This document shows, one piece after another, positions 16,641 through 23,106 of a stretch of DNA of 32,620 bases. Both the position numbers and the translations under genes were made by a program. The stretch spans positions 1-32,620 of the forward strand of contig CALARM010000538.1 of the NCBI GenBank assembly GCA_937888925.1, read 5' to 3'. Source of the stretch: an uncultured Synergistia bacterium (lineage in GTDB: Bacteria; Eremiobacterota; SpSt-956; JAKJGF01). The stretch's first letter is position 1. The number at the start of each line of letters is the position of its first letter. The notes beneath the pieces are model-generated. The model ran no database searches, was not told where the DNA came from, and saw only the letters and a list, made by a program, of their open reading frames with translations.

Positions 16641-16689
16641 GTGAAGGGTAATGCGAGGCAGTGCAAAACGTGACGCGTAACGCGAGGCA
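16641..16689 (+). repeat. Degenerate seven-unit heptamer array
   Basis: Seven units in phase: GTGAAGG, GTAATGC, GAGGCAG, TGCAAAA, CGTGACG, CGTAACG and CGAGGCA. The middle units have lost the GTGA core while the 7-bp spacing survives. It lies in the divergent gap upstream of the inositol-phosphate synthase gene, beyond its ribosome site. Confidence 0.55.
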
Positions 16690-16729
16690 AGCTAATTACC
16701 GCACCAGGTAAATTAGTAACCATTTTATC

Positions 16730-16758
16730 AGCTTCTGCCTGACAGGCAGAAGCTTTTT
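16730..16758 (+). terminator. Hairpin with T-run in a divergent gap
   Basis: AGCTTCTGCC (16730-16739) and GGCAGAAGCT (16745-16754) pair around a 5-base loop and are followed by a run of T. This is a canonical intrinsic terminator in the plus direction. No plus-strand gene ends here; the nearest upstream genes read the other way. It could stop antisense or leader transcription coming from the left, or serve as an attenuator-like element. The rest of the gap (16759-16969) is AT-rich without other clear signals. Confidence 0.55.
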
Positions 16759-16924
16759 ACGGATACCCTTTCACCTGTTACGAAACTAAGCAGTTTACAG
16801 ATAGTGTATTTCACGATTTTCTGTCTACGACTGTTCACAATTTTTATAAACTTTATCTTGAAAATTCGACATACAGATACGTAAACCTTCTATAAATAAT
16901 ATTTCAAATTTTTTCGAATTATAG

Positions 16925-16930
16925 TATAAT
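16925..16930 (+). promoter_or_regulatory. Possible -10 box for the membrane-protein gene
   Basis: A perfect TATAAT at 16925-16930, 40 bases before the GTG start, in an AT-rich stretch. No good -35 box is visible at the expected distance, so this is tentative. Confidence 0.3.
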
Positions 16931-16969
16931 ATAAAAATTATATAAATAATATCAATAAAGGAGTTTTTT

Positions 16970-18838
16970 GTGAAAAAAGAAAAAGCAGAAAATAATGGAA
17001 TTGATTTTGAAAAAATAATACTGAATATAACTCTTTTAATACCGGCTATCTTCATTGTTGTATTACTTCTTATGATTACAACTCTGGTCAGTATAGGTGC
17101 AGGCGACACATGGTGGTATCTTGCATGCGGAAGATATATAGTGGAAAATAGAACTGTGCCTCAGACAGATGTTTTTTCCCATACATTTTACGGAAAAGAA
17201 TGGATTAATTCCGAATGGCTTACAAATGTTGTATTTTATCTTATATTTTCCGCCTTCGGCAGAGAAGGACTTGCTGTATATAAAATAATCATGGTAATTA
17301 TAATATTTTCTCTTGTGCTCTTCAGAGTCTATCGTAAAACCGGTAATTATCAGCATGTATTGATATGTTTATTTATTTTATCCTTTGTAGGAAAAATTTT
17401 TCTGGATATAAGAGCACAGCTTTCCACATTTATATTCATAAATATTTCTGTCTTATTATTTGACATGTACAGAGAAGGCAAGAGATGGGTAATATATATA
17501 ATCCCTGTAATGATGATACCATGGGTCAACTTTCACGGAGGATATATGTATATTTTCTTTATCCTCGGGTGTTATTTTATGGGAGAAACAATTGATAGAT
17601 TTATGGAAAAATACAGGGAAAAAGATGAGAAAAACAGAGATGAAAAAAAAAGAACTTCTCTCTTCATATTACCTCTGATGATGATTATATGCTTTTTTGT
17701 CTGTCTCATAAATCCTTACGGAATAAGAGTTTATGAATTCCCATTTAAAATTCTTCATCAGCCCAGTTTTAAAGATACACTGGAATGGCTTCCTCCTTTA
17801 ACATGGAAATTTCCTTTTTACAGTGACATAATGGCTTTTACATGCCCATCTATTTATATACCATATGCCATAGTATTTATAATATTTTCCATACTTTCAT
17901 GGAGAAGATTATATACGGGAGAATTACTTATAAGCTATCTTACCCTTTCCATGTCAATCAGTTCCAGAAGATTTATACCTCTTTTCATCTTTGTTTCTTC
18001 TCCCTTATTATTCCAGGCTTTCAGTATTACTGCAGGCAATATTATCAGACAAATGGAAAATAATAGTACTGTAAAGTTTTTTCAGAAAAATAACAGATTG
18101 ATATCTCTGGCCGTCATGATGATTTCAGTATTTTTTTTATACGGATATATGCTATATATGCGTATACTTCCGGGTGTAATAGCTTCCGGGAGCTTATTTA
18201 ATTATATGACAGTAGATTATTCATTTCCCCGGGCATCATGCGAGTTTCTTAAGGTTAACAAGATAAAAGGTAAACTCCTGAATTATTATAACTGGGGAGG
18301 GTATATTTACTGGAACCTCTTCCCTGACAATCCGGGTTTTATTGACGGAAGAGCTCATGGAGTCTATGATGAAAAACTTTATGACGAATACAAACTGCTG
18401 GGCAGTAGCGACGGATGGCTCGAATTCGATAACGGAGGCATGGAAATTTTAGCAAAAGGTCTTACAAAAAATAAATTTGCTATAATCAACAGAATGAAAG
18501 ATAGAGTATTTACAAATTATACTATTACAGTTAAATTAAGAGAATTGAATTTCCAGGAAGATGAAATTGAATTTATAAAGAAACTGATGGTAAGAGTTAA
18601 CTGGGAAAAAATAGTAGATATCTATAACATAGATATAATTTTTATAAATAAGGTTGTAAACAGTGATCTGGCTAATCTTGTTGTTCAAAAACAGGATAAA
18701 TGGCTGTACGTTTATCAGGATAATAATACCCTCATATTCTTACGTAATAATGAGAAAAATAAAGAGGTAGTAGAAAATCTTATAAAAGGTAAACTCTTTA
18801 TTCCGGAAGAAGCGAAGAGGTATTACCAGCAACAATAA
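16970..18838 (+). CDS. GT-C-like polytopic membrane protein
   Basis: 622 residues with about ten or more membrane helices. The first external loop carries GDTWWYLACGRYIVENRTVP and then TDVFSHTFYG and WINSEWL, a pattern seen in a widespread family of uncharacterised membrane proteins related to GT-C glycosyltransferases, where the acidic residue of the first loop (here D46) is the likely catalytic base. After the last helix a soluble domain has NYYNWGGYIYWNLFPDNPGF followed by IDGRAHGVY, the second hallmark of that family. It probably transfers a sugar from a lipid carrier at the outer face of the membrane, but no substrate can be named. The GTG start has AAAGGAG (16957-16963) 6 bases upstream. 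It appears to be a single-gene transcript. Confidence 0.8.
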   Translation: MKKEKAENNGIDFEKIILNITLLIPAIFIVVLLLMITTLVSIGAGDTWWYLACGRYIVENRTVPQTDVFSHTFYGKEWINSEWLTNVVFYLIFSAFGREGLAVYKIIMVIIIFSLVLFRVYRKTGNYQHVLICLFILSFVGKIFLDIRAQLSTFIFINISVLLFDMYREGKRWVIYIIPVMMIPWVNFHGGYMYIFFILGCYFMGETIDRFMEKYREKDEKNRDEKKRTSLFILPLMMIICFFVCLINPYGIRVYEFPFKILHQPSFKDTLEWLPPLTWKFPFYSDIMAFTCPSIYIPYAIVFIIFSILSWRRLYTGELLISYLTLSMSISSRRFIPLFIFVSSPLLFQAFSITAGNIIRQMENNSTVKFFQKNNRLISLAVMMISVFFLYGYMLYMRILPGVIASGSLFNYMTVDYSFPRASCEFLKVNKIKGKLLNYYNWGGYIYWNLFPDNPGFIDGRAHGVYDEKLYDEYKLLGSSDGWLEFDNGGMEILAKGLTKNKFAIINRMKDRVFTNYTITVKLRELNFQEDEIEFIKKLMVRVNWEKIVDIYNIDIIFINKVVNSDLANLVVQKQDKWLYVYQDNNTLIFLRNNEKNKEVVENLIKGKLFIPEEAKRYYQQQ

Positions 18839-18884
18839 AGTAAGTCTTGACTTTCTATTTTATTTTTTGTAATATATTTTTTTG

Positions 18885-18971
18885 GTGAAGGGTGAAAGGG
18901 GAGTAGGGGCGACCCCCTGTGGTCGCCCATTACCGGTGAAACCACGCATCACGCATCACGCATCACGCGTC
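18885..18971 (-). repeat. Composite repeat, copy C (inverted)
   Basis: Read on the minus strand it matches copy A module by module: GTGACGC, three GTGATGC units (18971-18944), TTTCACCGGTA, the GGGCGACC/GGTCGCCC palindrome followed by CTAC, then degenerate CTTTCAC-type units. The palindrome and spacer are nearly identical to copy A over about 40 bases. It sits between the membrane-protein gene and htpG; the htpG ribosome site begins 14 bases beyond. Confidence 0.88.
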
Positions 18972-18995
18972 ACGATAAAAAAATGAGGTGATTTT

Positions 18996-20873
18996 ATGGA
19001 AAAAATGGAATTTAAAACAGAGGTAAAACAGTTATTAGATTTAATGATTCACTCACTTTATACAAACAAAGAAATTTTCCTGAGAGAACTTCTATCCAAT
19101 GCATCTGATGCCATAGACAAAGCCAGATATGAATCTCTTACAAACAGGGATATTTTAGAGGGAAATGAAGAATGGAAAATTAAAATTATCCCTGATAAAG
19201 AAAATAAAACCCTTACAATAAGAGATAATGGCATTGGTATGACAGAGGAAGACATCATCAGGGAACTCGGAACTATTGCCCATTCGGGGACTAAAGAATT
19301 CCTTAAATCTCTGAAAGAAAAAGATATAAGAGATAATCCGGAACTGATAGGACAGTTCGGCGTGGGATTCTATTCTTCCTTTATGGTGGCAGATAAGGTT
19401 ACAGTTATATCCAGAAAAGGTGGCACAAAAGGCGGTACAAAATGGGAATCCGGTGCAGATGAAACATTTACGGTAGAAGAAGTAGAAAAAGAACACAGAG
19501 GAACAGATGTTATAGTACATTTAAAAGAAGATGAACAGAAATATCTGGAAAGCTGGGAAATAAGGAATATAATAAGAAAATACTCTGATTATATAGAACA
19601 TCCTATAGTTATGGACGTGGAAAAAACAGGTGAAAATGACACAAAAACAGTAGAAGAAGAAATACTGAATTCACAGAAAGCCATATGGCTCAAATCTAAA
19701 TCAGATATAAAAGACAATGAATACAATGAATTCTACAAACATCTTTCCAGAGATATATCCGATCCTGCAAAGGTAATTCACTATAAAGCGGAAGGAACAT
19801 CTGAATTTACTGCGTTAATTTATATACCGGGGAAAAAACCTTTCGATATATTCTACAGAGATTTCAAATATGGCCCCACCCTTTATGTAAAAAGAGTTCA
19901 GATAATGTCTAACTGTGAAGAATTACTCCCTGTTTATCTCAGATTTGTAAAAGGTGTTGTAGATTCTTCCGATCTTCCATTAAATATATCAAGGGAAATA
20001 CTTCAGAATAACCGCCAGGTAGAGATTATAAAAAATAATCTTACAAAAAAAGTAATTGATACCCTCTCTGAAATGAAAAAGGATGAATATGAGAAATACC
20101 TTGAGTTCTATAAAGAATTCGGTAAAATCTTAAAAGAAGGCATACATTACGACTTCTCCAAAAGAGAAGTTCTGGCAGATCTCCTGCTCTTACAGTCTAC
20201 AAAAACAGATGGTTCTTCTTTTACAACCTTCGAACAATATGTTCAGAACATGAAAGAAGGACAGGAAGATATTTACTATATTACAGGCACATCCCGCGAT
20301 GAAGTCATAAATTCTCCCTATCTGGAAGCCTTTAAAGAAAAAGACTATGAAGTTCTTATAATGGTAGAAGAAGTAGATGATATTATTATGAGCAGTCTTT
20401 ATGATTACAAAGGCAAAAAAGTTAAATCAGTCATAAAAGGTGATATAAAGCTTGACAAGACTGAAGAAACTCAGAAAGAAACAGAAAAGAAAAAGTATGA
20501 AAAGCTTATTGACTTTATCAAAGAAGAACTTAAAAATGATGTAAAAGATGTCCGCCTGTCGGGAAGACTTAAAGATTCTTTATGCTGTCTCGTAGCAGAT
20601 GAAGGAGATATGGATCCTCAGATGGAAAAGATATTACAGGCTATGGGGCAGAATGTGCCGGGAACCAGAAGAATACTTGAAATCAATCCTGTTCACAGAG
20701 TGGTAGAGTCTATGAATAAAATATTCGAAGAAAACAGTACCAGTGATATACTGAAAGAATATACACTGTTGCTTTACGATCAGGCACTTTTACTGGAAGG
20801 TTCAAGACCGAAGGATCCTGTCCTGTTTACCAGGGCTGTAACAAAACTTATGGCAGAGAATGTAAAGCAGTGA
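18996..20873 (+). CDS. htpG: Hsp90-family molecular chaperone HtpG
   Basis: ATP-dependent cytoplasmic chaperone acting as a homodimer. The GHKL ATPase domain shows ELLSNASDAIDKARYESL (about 31-48), DNGIGMTEEDI (about 77) and GQFGVGFYSSFMV (about 118), covering the Mg/ATP contacts. The middle domain has the conserved GVVDSSDLPLNISREILQ segment with the arginine that contacts ATP. The C-terminal dimerisation domain is complete; 625 residues is normal. GAGGTG lies 5 bases before the ATG. The stop TGA (20871-20873) and the preceding Gln codon are the first unit (CAGTGAG) of a 19-unit heptamer array, so the C-terminal residue may be repeat-derived. Composite repeat C is just upstream. Confidence 0.97.
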   Translation: MEKMEFKTEVKQLLDLMIHSLYTNKEIFLRELLSNASDAIDKARYESLTNRDILEGNEEWKIKIIPDKENKTLTIRDNGIGMTEEDIIRELGTIAHSGTKEFLKSLKEKDIRDNPELIGQFGVGFYSSFMVADKVTVISRKGGTKGGTKWESGADETFTVEEVEKEHRGTDVIVHLKEDEQKYLESWEIRNIIRKYSDYIEHPIVMDVEKTGENDTKTVEEEILNSQKAIWLKSKSDIKDNEYNEFYKHLSRDISDPAKVIHYKAEGTSEFTALIYIPGKKPFDIFYRDFKYGPTLYVKRVQIMSNCEELLPVYLRFVKGVVDSSDLPLNISREILQNNRQVEIIKNNLTKKVIDTLSEMKKDEYEKYLEFYKEFGKILKEGIHYDFSKREVLADLLLLQSTKTDGSSFTTFEQYVQNMKEGQEDIYYITGTSRDEVINSPYLEAFKEKDYEVLIMVEEVDDIIMSSLYDYKGKKVKSVIKGDIKLDKTEETQKETEKKKYEKLIDFIKEELKNDVKDVRLSGRLKDSLCCLVADEGDMDPQMEKILQAMGQNVPGTRRILEINPVHRVVESMNKIFEENSTSDILKEYTLLLYDQALLLEGSRPKDPVLFTRAVTKLMAENVKQ

Positions 20874-21041
20874 GCAGTGAGCAGTGACCAGTGACCAGTG
20901 ACCAGTGACCAGTGACCAGGTATCAGTGAGCAGTTACCAGTGAGCAGTTACCAGTTACCAGTGGGCAGTAAACAGTGGGTAGTAAACAGTGAGAAGTGAG
21001 CAGAGTGAGTAGAAAAAACTCACTGCTCACTGTTCACTGTT
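20868..21041 (+). repeat. Nineteen-unit heptamer array plus inverted units between htpG and elbB
   Basis: From 20868 to 21000 there are 19 contiguous 7-bp units without a phase slip: CAGTGAG x2, CAGTGAC x5, CAGGTAT, then mixtures of CAGTGAG, CAGTTAC, CAGTGGG and CAGTAAA, ending CAGTGAG and AAGTGAG. After a short A-rich loop, units of the CTCACTG/TTCACTG type (21019-21041) face the other way and end at the elbB stop. The right end can fold into a hairpin, so it may also end both transcripts. Confidence 0.92.
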
Positions 21042-21043
21042 TA

Positions 21044-21706
21044 TTATTTTGCTGCCAGTTCCAGTACAGCTTTAACGAGACCGTCTATACCATCGGCTAT
21101 ATCTTTAATTCCCGGGCCTAACATATAGGCAGGTGTCGATACTATCCTGTATTTTTCATCTACTACAAAATCATTTACAGGACATTCTATATGAACAGCC
21201 CCCATTTTATTAATCTTTTCAGCTGTAGCTCTATCTGACCCTACAGTCAATCTCAGTTCTATATCCTTACCTAAAATCTTTGCCACAAGTGCCGGAGCTA
21301 TACAGATAGCTCCTATAGGTTTTCTTTTACTATGAACCTCTTTAATAAAAGCTTCTACCGAAGGGTCAACTGTACAGTTCTCTCCGTTTATTGCAAAATC
21401 ACAGAGGTTTTTTGCTGCACCAAAACCTCCCGGTATAATAAGACCGTCTATATCATCTACACTTACAGTATTAATATCTTTAACATAACCTCTGGCTATT
21501 CGTGCAGATTCTTCCAGAATATTTCTCTTTATGCCAATTATTACATCTCCTGTAATATGGTTGACTACATGCATCTGATCTTTATTCGGTGCAATACAGA
21601 TTACCTCCGCTCCTGCTCTGTTAAGAGACAGAAGTGTAAGAACAGCTTCATGGATTTCTGTGCCGTCAAAAACGCCGCAGCCATGTAATAAAACTCCTAT
21701 TCTCAT
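21044..21706 (-). CDS. elbB: ElbB-type glyoxalase (DJ-1/PfpI superfamily)
   Basis: 220 residues matching the isoprenoid-biosynthesis-associated ElbB family. It begins RIGVLLHGCGVFDGTEIHEA and contains GLIIPGGFGAAKNLCDFA (about 88-105). The nucleophile-elbow cysteine C135 sits in GAICIAPAL, as in DJ-1/PfpI proteins. Family members have weak glyoxalase activity on glyoxal in vitro; the physiological role is unsettled despite the name, which came from an effect on isoprenoid synthesis in E. coli. GGGAGG lies 9 bases before the ATG. It converges with htpG on the long heptamer array, and a second inverted heptamer element lies upstream of its start. Confidence 0.92.
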   Translation of the reverse strand: MRIGVLLHGCGVFDGTEIHEAVLTLLSLNRAGAEVICIAPNKDQMHVVNHITGDVIIGIKRNILEESARIARGYVKDINTVSVDDIDGLIIPGGFGAAKNLCDFAINGENCTVDPSVEAFIKEVHSKRKPIGAICIAPALVAKILGKDIELRLTVGSDRATAEKINKMGAVHIECPVNDFVVDEKYRIVSTPAYMLGPGIKDIADGIDGLVKAVLELAAK

Positions 21707-21727
21707 ATAAATAACCTCCCTTTTTTA

Positions 21728-21876
21728 CAGTGAGCAGTGAACAGTTATCAGTGATCAATAAAGTTCGCAGGTTCAGATTTAAAATTAATCTGCAAACTAT
21801 ACCTTTATTAGCATCTGGTCACTGGTCACTGGTCACTGCTCACTGGTCACTGTTCACTGGTCACTGCTGGTCACTG
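21728..21876. repeat. Long inverted element bounded by heptamer arrays
   Basis: Left side: four units CAGTGAG, CAGTGAA, CAGTTAT and CAGTGAT (21728-21755). Right side: eight in-phase units, GCATCTG then mostly GTCACTG (21811-21866), and one more after a 3-base slip. Between them, AATAAAG...CAGATT and AATCTG...CTTTATT form an imperfect inverted repeat around an AAAA/TTAA centre. The whole element is therefore a roughly 150-base imperfect palindrome. It lies between divergent genes (elbB and the small ORF at 22013). The remaining gap to 22000 is AT-rich. Confidence 0.8.
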
Positions 21877-22012
21877 ATTTTAATTATACAATAAGTTTTT
21901 TATTTTTAAAAGGATTTTTTTTAACAAATGAAGAATTAATCATTTAATTAAAGTTGTCAGGGGGCAAAAAAATATATTATTACAATTTTCAATAAGGCAG
22001 GTGTTGAAAATA

Positions 22013-22237
22013 ATGACAATATTGAAACATCAGGAAGAATTTAACTTCAGACTTTATTTTAAAACATCGGAAGGAACAGAATTTCTGAATATCTTTAAAA
22101 ATTACAGAAAACTGGAAAACCTCTCCAAAGCACAGGTTATGCTCAACACATTGAAAGACTTTCAGAACAAATACCCCAATAAAGATACGGTAAATAAAAT
22201 GTTAGCAGTAATACCGGGAAAACAGCTATTAAGCTAG
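22013..22237 (+). CDS. Small hypothetical protein upstream of the cyclase
   Basis: 74 residues, hydrophilic, rich in Lys, Asn and Phe, with no membrane segment or recognisable motif. ATG 22013 is chosen because AAGGCAGGTG (21994-22003) ends 9 bases before it; GTG 22001 and TTG 22004 are in the same frame but too close to that site. Codon choice resembles the neighbouring genes. It ends 43 bases before the cyclase ATG, so the two may be co-transcribed. A TTGTCA at 21954 with TATTAT at 21975 could be its promoter, though the spacing is short. Function unknown; it might be spurious. Confidence 0.5.
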   Translation: MTILKHQEEFNFRLYFKTSEGTEFLNIFKNYRKLENLSKAQVMLNTLKDFQNKYPNKDTVNKMLAVIPGKQLLS

Positions 22238-22280
22238 ACCCTCACATTATTAAAATATTTATTAAGGAGTGTTTAATTAC

Positions 22281-23051
22281 ATGAATTTGAAATTCTATGA
22301 TCTTACCCAGCCTTTAAGTGTTCTCACACCTGCATGGCCTACGTACGAGCCGTTACAGGTGAAATTCTTCAAGCGCCTTGCCCCTAACGGAGCAAACGGT
22401 CAGCTTATAACTACAAGTAACCATGTAGGAACACATTTAGACGGCTCTCTTCATTTCTGTACCCATGGAAGAGACATAGCAAGCATACCTCTTGAGGAAC
22501 TTACAGGCCCTGCTGCAGTGGTAGACCTGAGCGATTGTACCGAAGATTACGATATTTATACATCTGAACAGATCGAAAAACGTGTGGAAGTAAAAGAAAA
22601 TGACATACTTTTAATACATACAGGATATATGAAATATGCCTGGGATCAGCCGGAAGCAGACGAAGTCCGTTACATGGTAAAACATCCGGGACCGACGAAA
22701 GAATTCTCAACATGGTGTATGAAGAAAAAAATAAAATGGATAGGCGTAGACTGTGGTTCTGCCGATCATCCAATGAATACGAAAATAAGAGAATGGTGCC
22801 CCACACAGGCAAAAGAAGCAGAGAAATTCCTGAAAAAGAAATATAATAAAGGTCTCGACGATTTCTTCCCCACTGAAGATTATCAGCTCATGCATATAGA
22901 CCTCTTCCCGAAAGATATTATACATGCAGAAAACCTGGGAGGAGAATTAAAGAGATTTCTCAATAAGAGAACCTATGTAGGATGCTTCCCCTGGAGATTT
23001 GTAGGCGGAGAGTCCAGTATATGCCGTATAGTTGCCATTGAACAGACATAA
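22281..23051 (+). CDS. Cyclase-family metal-dependent hydrolase (kynurenine formamidase-like)
   Basis: 256 residues of the cyclase/KynB superfamily. The metal-binding signature is SNHVGTHLDGSLHF with H48, H52, D54 and H58, matching HxGTHxDxPxH except that the usual Pro is Ser. A later GVDCGSADHPMN segment supplies the second conserved Asp/His region, and NLGGEL near the C-terminus is another family mark. Members hydrolyse N-formylkynurenine, isatin or cyclic amides; the substrate here is unknown and no tryptophan catabolism genes are nearby. ATG 22281 is chosen because AAGGAG (22264-22269) overlaps the alternative GTG 22269. A hairpin terminator follows the stop. Confidence 0.88.
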   Translation: MNLKFYDLTQPLSVLTPAWPTYEPLQVKFFKRLAPNGANGQLITTSNHVGTHLDGSLHFCTHGRDIASIPLEELTGPAAVVDLSDCTEDYDIYTSEQIEKRVEVKENDILLIHTGYMKYAWDQPEADEVRYMVKHPGPTKEFSTWCMKKKIKWIGVDCGSADHPMNTKIREWCPTQAKEAEKFLKKKYNKGLDDFFPTEDYQLMHIDLFPKDIIHAENLGGELKRFLNKRTYVGCFPWRFVGGESSICRIVAIEQT

Positions 23052-23054
23052 ATG

Positions 23055-23092
23055 AAAAAACCGGTTGAAGAGTTTCTTCAACCGGTTTTTTT
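23055..23092. terminator. Bidirectional intrinsic terminator
   Basis: A 12-bp perfect stem (23059-23070 with 23076-23087) around a 5-base loop, flanked by A-run on the left and T-run on the right. It works in both directions and serves the cyclase (plus) and the GT-C/TPR gene (minus), which converge here. Confidence 0.92.
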
Positions 23093-23106
23093 ATTTAAGT
23101 AAAAAA

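Noticed and set aside
16825..17109. Minus-strand ORF of 94 residues overlapping the start of the membrane-protein gene
   Set aside because: Its first half is antisense to the clear membrane protein and it lacks a good ribosome site; the AT-rich gap leaves the frame open by chance.
20868..21041. CRISPR array
   Set aside because: Units are 7 bp, contiguous and without spacers; no cas genes are present. These are simple tandem heptamers.
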